Shown here in pieces: positions 1-10,578 of a DNA stretch of 64,000 nucleotides; position 1 is the stretch's first letter, and each line of letters starts with the position of its first letter. The notes beneath the pieces are model-generated. The model was not told where the DNA came from and made no database searches. It saw nothing but the letters and a program-made list of their open reading frames with translations. Origin of the DNA: Aphanomyces cochlioides (lineage: Eukaryota > Oomycota > Saprolegniomycetes > Saprolegniales > Verrucalvaceae); contig JAHQRK010000032.1 in NCBI GenBank assembly GCA_019828595.1, forward strand, positions 310,001-374,000, written 5' to 3'. The translations under genes were made by a program, and so were the position numbers.

Positions 1-1685
1 GCAATATGACCTCGTGGCTAAATTTACAATGTTAAACCGTCAAAAGTCACTAAGCGATGGCGCTCTCTCTTGCCGCTGCCACACGATGGAAGGAGCACTT
101 CATTCCACTCGAACAAGGCACTTGCGCAGCGCAGCGTCACGGCCACTCACTGCTGACTACTGTTTCCTGTCGTTCCGAGTCGATTGAACCACGACAACAG
201 AAGTACCGATGGCAGAGCTGCAGTCTCCGCGACGGCAATCTGCTTCCTCTTCATCTAAAGAATGATATCTTCTCGCCAGGGGAGCGGAGTGGACTCAACT
301 ATTTGCAGCATTGAGCCAACAAGGAGCCATGCCATGGACGAGACAACGGATGAGCCATGAGGTACGACACGACAGTCGAAGCAATCCTGACATGATCCAC
401 TTCGGTAAGGTAAAAAACAGGTCATCGCCGGGTCAGGTCACGCCTCTAGGTCACGTGATCTACGCGTGATCTGGGCAGTCACACTACTCTCACCAAATAT
501 AGGTCACATCTTCCAAAGGAGCTTGCGCAAAGAGACTGACGGCTCATCGACACCAGACATGTAGGACACTTACAGTCCTTCCGATAGAATCTAATCAGCT
601 TTCTCACGAAAAATACAATACTCTGGAATATTAACTGGAGAACGAGACATTGAGAAATGAGTTCGAAGAAGGAATTGTAAAAAGACATGCTCGACGCATT
701 TGGCACTAGACCAACCACTTCTAGTGGTGAATCAAGAATAGCCACAGCATATTACGTTATTCAAGGCTTGGAATCGTTAAGTGAAACAACACAACAACTC
801 GTACCATCTACCAGTAGTTCAATGCTGCAAATGAGAAGCACGCAAGCAGCAAGGGGTACAGAAATCGTGGCATAAACTAGATTCGGTTGTGATTATGCGT
901 CGAAGAGAAGGGCTTTCCCTTGAGCTACTGCTCTCTAAAATACGGGCAAAACACACGCTTAAACTCACAACGCGTGTCAAGCCATGCACCCTGGATTGGA
1001 AAACACATGCCCCAAAAAGGTAAAGCTTCTGAGTGCTTTTGCATTTCAAATCACTCAATGATGGTGAACTTAAACACGTCTACACACATCTTACAACCGA
1101 TATGTCTTGCGATTCATTCGGGTCAACAACACTAAAGGTCCATTAAAAGCAAACAAACATTTCAATCATCTGCTTTGGTTACTTTGTCAAGTTTAGCCAA
1201 ACAATAAAGTCTGCAATGTAGCCTCGAGGTCAAGTAGGACCAAGTTCGTCGAGGACACATTGTATAAAAGGTAGATTAAGTCTTACCCTGAAGTTCTTGT
1301 GGCGTCAAGCTCTGAGATCTCTCTTCTAACGAAGAAAAATTTCATCTCCTCTTCTTGAGTAACTCTCAAGAAAACAGACACTCTCAATGTGCTCTGGGGA
1401 GGAGCTATACAAATGCACGCTACATTACATGAAAGACTGGGACTCAAGTAGATCTATTTACTTTTCGTCAAGACTACCTTAATTGTTGTGTCGCTACATC
1501 ATATCCGCCGATGCTTTTGTCATGTGTCATCTTCTCGGTCTAGTCTGTGTGTACAGCTGGAACCAGGAAACGAGATCAGCGACCAGGCGCCGTGACTTGG
1601 CGTCAGTTTTATCATGATAGTAGAAAATTGGCTTAGTAAGGGACTTTTTGTCCTGAGACTTTGTAGGGCAGATATATTTCTAGCC
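1..1685. other. Intergenic stretch, no gene recognised
   Basis: No reading frame here has recognisable domains or a convincing exon structure. The stretch at 57-260 resembles the plus strand at 20578-20745: both begin with ATGGCGCTC after a similar leader, and both contain a stretch close to AAGTACCGATGG followed by a CTGCAGTCTCC-like run. It is therefore a repeated module, probably flank of the bZIP/START-like family, since the second copy lies directly upstream of one of those genes. The rest shows nothing I can name. Confidence 0.4.
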
Positions 1686-1688
1686 TTA

Positions 1689-2018
1689 GAGCATGCCCAA
1701 CGCAACAACGCTATTCCATCACGCTAAATCCAATCTAGCGTGCGTTACTCACTCAAAATTTGGCGTGATTGCTTGAGCAAGCCCAACGGTCATATCCTCT
1801 ACGATTCGGGACTATATGGCATCGACCACGCCAGACGCTATTCACCACGCCAAATCTAGTGGAAATTCTAGCTTGCACGCTAGAATTTCGTTACACGCTA
1901 GTTTTAGCGTGACACCGTTGGGCTTGAATTTGCCACGCAAGAACCTTAAATTCTACTACTGTAGTACTGTAGTACTGTATTTGGTTAGCGGGTTAGCGTG
2001 GCCGCATTGGGCATGCTC
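1689..2018. mobile_element. Harbinger-type MITE, 330 bp
   Basis: The element begins GAGCATGCCCAACGC and ends with the inverted complement GCATTGGGCATGCTC. It is flanked on both sides by TTA (1686-1688 and 2019-2021), the target duplication expected of PIF/Harbinger elements. The interior is full of short inverted copies of TAGCGTG/CACGCTA, so the whole element can fold on itself. It encodes no protein. The size, termini and duplication fit a non-autonomous element. Its autonomous partner is not obvious here, because the Harbinger at 31040-33650 has different termini. Confidence 0.75.
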
Positions 2019-2384
2019 TTAGTTTGGAATTCACAGCGATCTAGTCAAGTGACATTCTCTCCATCTCGTGTGTTGTCGCCCGGGAGTCACAGCATTAATA
2101 GCCTACTTGAGAGTAAGAATGGAGTACAAAAAGAGACGTGGCTAATGGCGACTCATCTTGAGGATGAATACGATATACACATCAAAATGCAATGCTAATC
2201 CATGGTGCTTACGATAATCGAACTATGGCCAACGCCAATTTTATGTTTGACCACTGGTGTAGATGTCTTTAAGAGTTCTGCATGATCATCAACTGCAAAA
2301 TTAGAGACTATGGGAGCTTGATTTCCGGCAAAATGGACCTTGAAATACAAATGCCCACCACTATATTGTGATTTTCTCACCCTA

Positions 2385-2512
2385 ACCTGTGACCTCATCA
2401 ATAACACATGGAAAAATTGTGACCCGGACGGGACCTGAGTGTGACCTACACGTGACCTCGCCAAAAAATCTCTCTTGACCAGACATATGACCTGACCACA
2501 AATTGACCTGTA
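2385..2512. repeat. Cluster of TGACC-type motifs
   Basis: About eight copies of (G)TGACC(T) occur in 128 bases just upstream of a possible coding start at 2513. Related words (GTGACC, GGTCAC) occur near the ends of the Harbinger at 31040-33650, so this may be relic transposon terminus rather than a regulatory site. The function is unknown. Confidence 0.3.
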
Positions 2513-2830
2513 ATGGATTCTTCCTCCACTTCTCCCACGGGCAAATTGCAATATGTGAGATTGTGTGGCGCAGGAGCGTTTGCATCTGTCTGCTATCGTG
2601 CAATCTTCAATGGCCAACGCGTTTCCTCTCGACTGACGTCGTCACAAAGCTCACGTTCTTCCTCATCCGTCGCTCGACCTTCGTTTCCTCATCGAGACTT
2701 TTGCATTGCCCTCTACCTCGTCGATAAAAGCCACGTGGGTCGCCCTGGAAGTCCCGCTCTGTCACGCATTAAAACACGTGGGAAGTCTCAATTTCTTCCG
2801 CAGGTGTTGCCGCGTCGAATGCTCAATTGA
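2513..2830 (+). pseudogene. Possible protein kinase N-terminal fragment
   Basis: From the ATG at 2513 the frame gives a serine/threonine-rich leader, then RLCGAGAFASV, which resembles a glycine-rich ATP loop (GxGxFxxV), followed by NGQRV. In kinases the next segment normally has the VAVK lysine; here it is replaced by SSRLTSSQSS and no later kinase motif appears. If the resemblance is real, only the first 30 or so residues survive and the rest was lost when the neighbouring locus arrived at 2912. A chance match is quite possible. Confidence 0.25.
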
Positions 2831-3632
2831 TCCTGACCCCCGAGCTTGGAGAGTCTTTGTGCTTTATGGTTCTATGGGAATGTCTTTCCTCACTTTATGG
2901 AGGGGTCGCTCTTAGTCCTTCTCAGCACTGAGCTCTCGAACCATGGCGTTGTGCGAGTCGATGAAAGCGCGCTCTGCTGCCGACCGAATGAGTTCGATGT
3001 ACGCATCGTGGTGCTGAATGCCAAAGGACGGTCGCCCGAAGAGCTGCCCGATCCTCTCGAGAGGAATCACGCGGCCATTTCGTGTGATCGGTGTGTATTT
3101 CACGGTCAGAGTGTGCACCAGCGTCATGTCTGGGCTCGTGGCTTCATACATTGTCCTGTGTGTGCAACGGGAAGCAACGAATAATCAAGACGACGTACCA
3201 GGAGAATCCATGAGGCCGCAAGACGCCGTCACCAAGGGGAAAGAGTTCATCCTTCGCAACGTAGCAGTGGGTCGCCACGACACGATCCTCCTGCTTGAAG
3301 AAGCCGCCGATAGAGAGAATATTTGTGCCAATACTCGCTCACAGAGAACATGAAGATGAGAGGGCAGCGGCGTGGACTACCTGTCGGGATATCGTTGAAG
3401 GCATGGCGAGAAAATTGTTCCAACGGTCTCGAGCGATCGTTTCGAAGTGGCCGCGCATTGTATGGATGTAGCGCGTTTCCAACGCAGAGATCGTAATGCC
3501 GTCGTCGTCAATGTCCTCTGAGAGATGGACGTCCAGACTCAGCGTTTCGTCAATGTGTCCTTGATAGGCGTGATTGCGAAGGACAACTTGACACGCTTGA
3601 TGGAAGACGCGCTCGCTCAGCCATTGAATCCC

Positions 3633-3639
3633 CTGTCGT
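3633..3639. repeat. Left copy of 7-bp direct repeat flanking the ATPase insert
   Basis: CTGTCGT at 3633-3639 is repeated at 6070-6076. In the intact paralogues this word occurs once, in the codons for RRQ between HPIT and GIQW. The two copies bound a 2430-bp foreign segment (3640-6069), as a target-site duplication would. Confidence 0.75.
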
Positions 3640-3832
3640 TTCGAAAACATGCGCAAACCAAACAACGCTGGCAAATGATTATTGTACAAGTACCAAAGCA
3701 AGGTCAAATGACGTTATCTATTTTTCTAATCTGCAGCTGAATTTTTACTCGCGTTCAACAGTCAGCATGGTTGGTCGTATGAAAGTTCTCAAAATCGTAG
3801 AATGGTGAATGAACAATCTATTGACAGCTCTA

Positions 3833-6045
3833 TTACACTTCGAGTAAAGGTGTGCGCTCGTCAAGGGCAGGAGACGATGGATTGATCGTGAAATCAGTTG
3901 GTGGTTTGTACCGCTTGAGCAAAAGCGACGAAGTGAGGACTGACACGGATGAGAATGCCATGGCAGCACCAGCAAACATGGGAGGAATGTTAACATTGAC
4001 GCTGTACAAAACACCAGCAGCAAGGGGTAGCAAGATGATGTTGTAGCCCATAGCCCACACAAAGTTGAGTTGAATGCGGCGATAAATTGTCCTCGACAAG
4101 TCAAATGCGATCACAACGTCCTAAACGCGTCATCAGCAACGACACCATGAATATAATGCTTACTTTGAGACTGCTCTTCATGAGCACCATTTGAGCCGCC
4201 TCCATTGCAATATCAGTCCCAGCACCAATTGCGATTCCCAAGTTGGCTTGAGCGAGGGCTGGCGCATCGTTGATACCATCTCCAACCATGGCTACAATCC
4301 TTCCATCAGACTGCAGCTCTTGGACCTAATCATGTACATGAGATCTTCTTGAAGTCATGGGGTTTTAATACCTTGGCGACTTTGTTAGAAGGTAAAACTT
4401 CGGCCATTACGCGGTGTACTGGAATGCCAACTTGTTCAGCGACCCAAAAGGCAGTCTTTCGATTGTCACCAGTCACCATGTATACTGCCATTCCTTGAGC
4501 ATGCAGTTGCGCAACCGTGGCTCTTGCATCCACACGAGGCGCGTCAGATATTCCAATTGGGCCACCACTTGATCGCAGACCCATGAAGATTACTGTTTTT
4601 CCAGATTCTTCCAATCGCAATCGATGTCGTGCAACGTCGGGACCGACTTGCATGCCGCATTCTATCATATAATCCATGTTGCCCAAATGAACAGTCTCGT
4701 TGGTGAGTTCGACAGAAATGCCTTTGCCAGAAACAGCTTTGAATGTGCTTGGCGTCTCAAGTGGCTTTGAGAGAAGCCTGGCGTGGTTGACAATGGCACG
4801 GCCCAAAGGATGCTCGCTGCCCAATTCAGCAGATGCCGCAAGTAAGACTAGGTCGTCGGTGTTACGGTCGTCAACGACGACGATCACGTCTGTCACGCAA
4901 GGTGTGCCATTCGTAAGAGTGCCTGTGATGCGTCAGAAAAACGATGAAGGTCAAACCACCATACCTGTTTTATCAAACAGCACCGTGTTTACATGATTTG
5001 CTGCTTCCAATGGTTCCCCGCCCTTGATTAAAATACCTAACTGGGCTCCCACACCAGTACCGACCATCACAGCTGTGGGTGTTGCCAATCCCAGAGCGCA
5101 AGGACACGCGACAACAAGCGTAGAGATGGCAAAGTTGAAAGCGAATAGAAATACACTTGTGTTTGCAGGTGGTTCCACAAACCCAAAAGTACCCAAGGTA
5201 TACCATACCAGTAGGGTTGCAGCAGAGAGGACCAGTACGACCGGCACGAATATGGATGCAATCTACATCGATAATAAGCTCATTATCCAGTCAAGGGTAC
5301 ACAGACCTGGTCAGCATAAGCTTGAATCGGAGCCTTGGATGTTTGAGCTTCTTCAACAAGACGAACAATCTGACTCAGAGCAGTATCTCGCCCAACACCA
5401 GTCACACGCATAAAGAAGAGTCCATCGACATTCAACGTCGCCCCCAAGACAGTGTCATCCATTGTTTTCTTGACCTGCAGGAGATGTCAGTCAAACATTA
5501 AGAAGACAAGAGACGCACCAAGCGGGATTCTCCCGTGAGCATGGATTCATCTAGCCTGCCTTCTCCTTGTGTAATGATGCCATCCGCAGGAACACAACCA
5601 CCTCGAACCACTTTGAGGATATCCCCACGTTGAACCAATTCAATCGCAACAACTTTTTCATTCGTTGTGCCATCGCTATTGGTAACAATCAATGTCGCCA
5701 CCTAGCGCGTGTCATAGGTCGCCATCTAAATCAACACTGACCTTTGTTTGGAGATCAAATAGTTTGCGCAGCGCTTCGTTCGTACGACCCTTTGCAATAG
5801 CTTCAAGCGTTTTACCCAAGACGATGAATGTAATGAGCATGGACGACGTCATGTACATATCGGGTTGCCCAAAGCTCGAATCGTGTTGCCACAGGCAGCG
5901 GATGTCACTAAAGATGCCATAGAAGTAGGCGGCATTTGTCCCCATCGAGACAAGAAAGGACATGCCAAGGACGCGATTGTTGAGACCTTTCCAAGCTTCA
6001 ATGTGAAAACGAAGAGCGCAGTAAAATTGCACAGGTGTCGCCAAA
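3833..6045 (-). pseudogene. Copper-transporting P1B-type ATPase, 5' truncated
   Basis: Seven exons (6045-5742, 5701-5519, 5474-5307, 5262-4965, 4922-4372, 4325-4164, 4120-3833), separated by six 40-46-nt introns, join in frame to 650 residues. Motifs in order are ATPVQF and the first transport helices, LDESMLTGES (actuator), [11 protein letters not shown] (metal-binding CPC), DKTGTLT (phosphorylation site, split by an intron after DKTG), SEHPLG (the P1B HP motif), [16 protein letters not shown], then NFVWAMGYN and MAFSS in the last helices, and a natural stop at 3833-3835. Such pumps export Cu(I) across Golgi or plasma membranes. All catalytic motifs are present. Missing are the start codon, the N-terminal metal-binding domains and the first two helices: the sequence begins at a splice acceptor (CTTAG) whose upstream exon has been replaced by bZIP/START-like sequence. 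Without a promoter or N-terminus it is probably silent, unless transcribed from the surrounding gene, which has the same orientation. Confidence 0.9.
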
Positions 6046-6069
6046 CTAAGACGAAGTTACATTACATTT

Positions 6070-6076
6070 CTGTCGT
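6070..6076. repeat. Right copy of 7-bp direct repeat flanking the ATPase insert
   Basis: CTGTCGT matches the copy at 3633-3639. On the minus strand the exon reads through ACGACAG at this copy, and the same bases precede GGGATTCAATGG at the other copy, so dropping the insert and one repeat copy restores the frame. Confidence 0.75.
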
Positions 6077-6458
6077 CGTGTGATCGGATGCGCGAGCAAC
6101 GTCGATTCTAGCCAAGAGATTTGGCGGGAAAGCTCCTACAGCGTCTCCGTCAAGTCGACAACAAACACAGGACGAGTCGACCTTCTGAGGGTGCTCGTTC
6201 ATGTGAACCCACTGCGAGAATATCTGCATGAGGAATTGACTCACTTGCGTCCGAAGGGTTGCATTCTCTTCTTTCGCGCGCGCAAGTTGCCCAGCTCCGA
6301 TCTTTCTCTGCAACTGGGCAAGGTATGCTCCGAGTCGCCGTGCGTGGGCTTCCAGTTCGACAAGTTCACTTTGTTTCGCCGCGCGGTACTTGCGTTTCCG
6401 CACAGTCTCAGCGTGCCGCCTTGCATCTTCTGGTGTCGGCTTCTTGTGAAATGACCTA

Positions 6459-8379
6459 CTTCTGTTCCAAAAGAAGTTGTGGAAACAATCGTGAAGTCCT
6501 GTTTCACTCATATATCACCCATTTTCGCCGAAAATAGACTTAAAATGTTGCCAATTCTCGCACCAATATACACCTATTTTCTGAAAATTTTATTGGCAAT
6601 GGCGACCGAAATACCGAGCCTCGAAAATTCACGACCAATTCGAAAAATATAAAGTTTGACGTATTTCAGCCAATTTTGCTCCGTTTTCGCTGAAATTAGT
6701 GGTAATCGATAGCTCTCGATGCGTAGATATGCCTAGAGCGTCTCAGAACCCCAAAATTCGCTCTCGAAAAAGAGATACGGCAATTGCAAGATGGACACGC
6801 CTACGACGAGAAAACGACTTACGGACGCGCAGCGGACGGAAGTCTACATTAGGCTCTCGGAGATCAAAGTGAATGGGCGAGCTAAGAGAGGAGAGCTGCA
6901 AGCGCTCTAGAAGGAGTTCCAAATAACGCAGCAAGCTCTCTCAAAGATTTGGAAACGAGCGTGCATGACGAAGTCTAGCCAAGGCTACGCCGACTTAACT
7001 TCACGAATCAAGTTGAACAGTGGTCGTCGGTCCCGTGTGGACATTGCAGACATCGAAACTCGCGTCAAAAAGGTTGAACCGGCGAAGCGTTCGACATTGA
7101 GATCCTTGGCGGCAGCAACAACGATACCAATGAGACACTGTGGCGCCTAGTCAAGTCAAAGGCTCTGAAACGCTGTACGAGTCGGCTCAAACCATTGTTG
7201 ACAGCCAGACACAAAGCTCAACGGGCTGCATTTGTTCAGTCGTTTATTTGCCAAGATGTGTCTGGAAATTTGGTATGGCACGACATGATGGACCACGTCC
7301 ACGTGGACGAGAAATGGTTTTACTTGACACAGATCAATAGACGATACTATCTGTGGCATGATGAAGACGTCCCACAACGCAAGTGTCATTCAAAACGACA
7401 TATTTTGAAAGTAATGTCCTTGACGGCCGTGGCGCGCCCAAGATTTGACGCCGCGAAGCGGAAGGAATGGTCGGGCAAGATTGGTATGTGGCGTTTGTTT
7501 GTATTCGCCCCGCAATGAGAAGCAGCAAGAACCGACAACGTGGTGACCCTGTCGTTGAGCCAATGACGTGACAAGAGATGTCTACCGTGACTTTTGATTA
7601 ACCGCGTATTTCCCGCTATTCGAGCTGTTTGGCCAGGAAGAAGATCGAACTGTATATTGGTGCAACAAGATAATGCCAGACCCCATGTGACCATTGATGA
7701 CGAACTTGTACGAGCTGCCGGTTGCCTCGACGGTTGGAACATAAGGCTCATTGCTCAGCCTCCTCAAAGTCCAGATATGAACGTGCTCGATTTGGGATTT
7801 TTCAATGCAATCCAGAGCCTCCAGCACCAGACCATTGTGTCTACCATTGAAGAGTTGGTAGAAGCGGTCGACAAGGCATTCAATGACCTCGATCCTCGAA
7901 TTCTCGACAAAACTTTCATGACTCTACAGAAAGTGATGGAATGTGTGTATAAACTAGATGGTGACAATGTCTACAAGATCCCCCATCAGAATAAGGACAG
8001 TCTGTTCAAGAATGGTGTGGCCAAGGCTCGTTTGCAGTGCGATCAGGAGACTTGTGCTATCATTGCTGCTCTCAATGATCGAGTCAACTACGAACAGAGA
8101 GTAGACAACATGATTGAGCCATGGAAAGTCGACTGCAACGTCCAAGATCATGTTGACCTTGGCAACGTGGACGAACTTGTGGCAAGCTTGTCTATTAATA
8201 GCTTGAACTTTGAAAACTGACACAAGAAGCTGGAGGTCATATCATGTTGACATTCGTCATAATTGTGCAATTTTGAATAAAATACACAAATCATATGGAT
8301 TTATGAACCAAATCAATACAAAAGTCCATATATATTGCCCAAAAAAATCACCCACGACTTCTTTTTGGAACAGAGGAAG
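6459..8379 (+). mobile_element. Mariner-like element (plant type), decayed
   Basis: Imperfect inverted ends, CTTCTGTTCCAAAAGAAG on the left and the complement of CTTCCTCTGTTCCAAAAAG on the right, are flanked by TA (6457-6458 and 8380-8381). The element sits in the leader of the minus-strand bZIP/START-like gene: bases right of 8381 match the promoter-proximal region of the intact paralogue at 9846, and bases left of 6457 are its exon 1. The apparent N-terminus MSETGLHDCF of that exon is actually transposon end sequence. Confidence 0.85.
6791..8220 (+). pseudogene. Mariner transposase, DD39D type, inactivated
   Basis: The frame from ATG 6791 gives a helix-turn-helix region, but is interrupted by TAG at 6908-6910 (probably from CAG) and by a frameshift near 7125. 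It resumes to give HVDEKWFYLTQ (first catalytic Asp), breaks again near 7515, and then gives LVQQDNARPH (second Asp) and SPDMNVLDLGFFN (third Asp), with 39 residues between the second and third. The spacing and the LDLGFFN motif are those of plant-type mariners. At least three lesions rule out a working enzyme. The stop at 8220 is natural. Confidence 0.85.
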
Positions 8380-8410
8380 TAAAAGTGGCTAACCATGTAA
8401 AATTAAATTG

Positions 8411-8445
8411 CGCTCTCAGGTCAAAATTAGTCTGGTCGAACCTTT
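8411..8445. promoter_or_regulatory. Recurrent leader motif, copy 1
   Basis: A sequence close to GCGCTCTCTGGTCAAAATTA followed by a TCTGGTCGAAC-like run occurs here, at 9857-9890, at 24505-24540 and, inverted, at 20540-20570. Here and at 9857 it lies just upstream of a minus-strand bZIP/START-like exon 1. Conservation beside genes of one family suggests promoter or leader sequence; the role is inferred. Confidence 0.4.
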
Positions 8446-8628
8446 AAGACATGGATGCATGTGCGCGGCGTCTTCTTCCTCTTTGATCAAGCGGTGCGAC
8501 GGTGATAGCTCTCTATATTACAGGTTACAAACTGCACAGTCAACGCCGCAAGTATTCCCGACGGTCGGAGATCGACGTTGCTTGCTTGTGACCACAATTT
8601 CCAGTGAAGTCGATAGACGTACGTGGAC

Positions 8629-9846
8629 TCATGTTGAATTGCTCAATTCCCGCGCGATGGCTTTGTGAGAATCGACGAAAGCACCTTCCGCGGCCGTCCG
8701 GATTTGTTCGATGTACGCCTCGCGATGTTGAACGCCAGCCGGAGATAGACCAAAGAGCCGTCCGATCCTCTCGAGGGGAATCACTCGGCCGTCGGCGGTG
8801 ATGGGAGTGTACTGCAGCGCGAAATTGTGGACTCGCGTGACGCCGGACGATACCGCCTCATAGATTGTCCTGTTGATGCATTGAAGCAACGGGTGAGGTG
8901 AGATTTGACGTACCAGGAGAACCCATGAGGGCGCAAGTCGGCATCTCCAAGGGGGAAGAGTTCGTCTGTGGCCACGTAGCAGTTGGTCATGACGACTCGG
9001 TTGTCTTCAGCGAAGCATCCGGCGATGGAAAGAATAGCCGTACCAATGCGTCGGTTTCTGTGGTGGTAGTACACGAAGCGGTCGTCCACTCGTTCGATCA
9101 ACTAAAAGTAGCGATGATCGTCATGTTGAGCGAAGCGATCGAGACGTACCTCTTTTGCGATCGTAGAGTTCACATGGATTAGCTTATCCCAGTGCACAGC
9201 AGCGGCGCTTCGAAAGTCTGTCGGTATTGTATGCCGATGGCGTGTTTCCAAGGCCGCGATCGTCACTCCTTCGTCGTCAATCTCATCGGATCGATGCGCA
9301 TTAAACGAAAACACCATCTCGATTTGACCTTGATAAGGTTGCTTGAGTGGCATGATGCATGCAATGTCCATTACGTCCTCACTGAGAGGCAAGGCGCGGC
9401 ATGCTTGATGGTACACGCGCTCGCTCAGCCATTGAATTCCCTGCCGTCTTGTGATCGGATGCGCGAACAATGTGGATTCGAACCAAGTCGGTCGGTGGGT
9501 GATGTCCTACAGGTCGTAGTTTACATTATCGCCAGAAGGACACACGAACCCTTTGAGGATGCTCATTGACGTGAACCCACTGCGAGAATATGTGCATGAG
9601 GTAATGGTATTGACTCACTTGTGTCCGAAGGCTCGCGTTCTCGTCTTTCGCGCGCAAGAGTCGCTCATCTCCAACCTTGCTCTGATATTGGGAGAGATAA
9701 GCTCTTAAGCGCCGCGCTTGAGCTTCCAGTTCAACGAGCTCAGTGTGTTTTGCTGCACGGTATTTGCGCTTTCGGGCAGTCTCGGCTAGTCTCTTTGCTT
9801 CTTTTGTCATCGGCACTCCTGTCGGCTCCATGTCGTCGTGTTGCAC
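8629..9846 (-). CDS. bZIP/START-like family protein, 360 aa, intact
   Basis: Exons 9846-9550, 9506-9150, 9101-8914 and 8869-8629 join in frame, with introns of 43, 48 and 44 nt. Residues about 15-75 form the basic region and coiled-coil zipper (ARKRKYRAAKHTELVELEA, then leucine-rich heptads). Exon 2 opens DITHRPTWFESTLFAHPITR and continues QGIQWLSERV. Exon 3 begins LIERVDDRFVYY, and exon 4 carries PITADGRVIPLERIGRLFGL. The C-terminal 250 residues resemble the START-like lipid-binding fold seen in many oomycete proteins, sometimes labelled mating-specific M96 type. It is presumably a nuclear DNA-binding regulator with a ligand-binding C-terminus; the ligand and targets are unknown. The exon count, phases and length equal those of the copy at 20817-22033, which supports all splice sites. 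No lesion was seen. Confidence 0.85.
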
Positions 9847-9856
9847 CTGATGGGTT

Positions 9857-9890
9857 GAAAGTGCGCTCTCTGGTCAAAACTATTTTGTCC
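9857..9890. promoter_or_regulatory. Recurrent leader motif, copy 2
   Basis: GCGCTCTCTGGTCAAAACTA, then a TTTTGTCC-like run, lies immediately upstream of the ATG at 9846. The position relative to the gene is the same as at 8411-8445. Confidence 0.4.
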
Positions 9891-10361
9891 AATCGTCAAG
9901 GCAAGGATACGGTGACTCACTATGATGAAGCGATAGACCGGCGAGAGCTCTCTCTTTCACTCGTGTGCAAGCTGCTAGCTGCGAAGTCCATAAGTATGTC
10001 CGACGGCCTGTTGCATTTCTTGCACCTCCCCGAGTCAAATGAGACCGTGTCATCGTTGCATCGCACCCATCCATCGTATGTCCCTACGCTGTTGATTGTA
10101 CCGGATTCTCCGTATCGGCAACGACGTGAAAGCCAATGCAAAGTGCTTTGTAGGCTGTCGTGGGGCTTCTATTTCCTCCATCACGACACGCTCATGCATA
10201 GATAGCTTAACTTATCCGTCGTGGTTGCTCTTTGTCCATTTTTGCGTCGGGACTGTCCGAGTTGCAGCATCATGGGGAATTCTCTACTTACTCCTCATGA
10301 AGAGTAACTCCTGGCGCTTGGCTGGCTGTGGTTCAACATGCTTCGAGGTTCATGCAAGCGC
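9891..10361. other. Intergenic stretch, no gene recognised
   Basis: Open frames cross this stretch on both strands but none shows a domain, a convincing splice structure or a repeat relationship. It ends at the left target duplication of the copia element (AGCGC, 10357-10361). Confidence 0.3.
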
Positions 10362-10564
10362 TATAAGAGGTCGAATGGAAAGTGTATTAGAACTTATGGA
10401 AGAGCTAGAGATGTGCTAAAGATACGCTAGCTAGAGTATATGCATAATGAGGATGAAGTTTAACAGAGAAGCAAACAGAGAATAGTCTAAAGAGAGAATT
10501 TGCTTTGCAATGAAAGGTAAGATAGAACGTCTCGATCTCTTCTTCAACGTTGTGAGCTTCAACA
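10362..10564 (-). repeat. Copia 3' LTR
   Basis: On the minus strand it runs from TGTTGAAGCTCAC to CGACCTCTTATA. It starts with TG but ends TATA rather than CA. It is 203 bp, as is the copy at 15758-15960. Confidence 0.9.
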
Positions 10565-10578
10565 TTCCCCCGCAAACT

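Larger units (their letters stand above)
2912..8445 (-). pseudogene. bZIP/START-like family gene, interrupted twice
   Basis: Read on the minus strand this is a four-exon family member. Its leader lies near 8382-8445. The basic region and zipper (RKRKYRAAKQSELVELEA) are in exon 1, ending 6182. Intron 1 is 6136-6181. Exon 2 starts at 6135 and stops after HPITRRQ at 6070. It resumes at 3632 with GIQWLSERV and runs to 3381. Exon 3 remains as about 3330-3199, and exon 4 is 3155-2912, ending with a stop. A mariner (6459-8379) separates leader and exon 1, and a copper ATPase fragment (3640-6069) splits exon 2. Roughly 45 bases holding the exon 3 acceptor and its first codons (usually LIERVDDRFVY) are also missing. 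The family is taken as a DNA-binding bZIP joined to a START-like lipid-binding fold; that function is known only by family resemblance. This copy cannot make the normal protein. Confidence 0.8.

Noticed and set aside
3833..6045. Calling the ATPase an intact gene with a start at 6044
   Set aside because: Codon 6044 is TTG directly after a splice acceptor, and the metal-binding domains and first helices are absent.
6062..6511. A 149-residue protein with N-terminus MSETGLHDCF
   Set aside because: The first 17 or so residues are mariner end sequence, and the last 45 read through intron 1 and exon 2 in the wrong frame.
9621..10205. 194-codon plus-strand frame
   Set aside because: Its first third is antisense to exon 1 of an intact bZIP/START-like gene; the rest has no recognisable feature.
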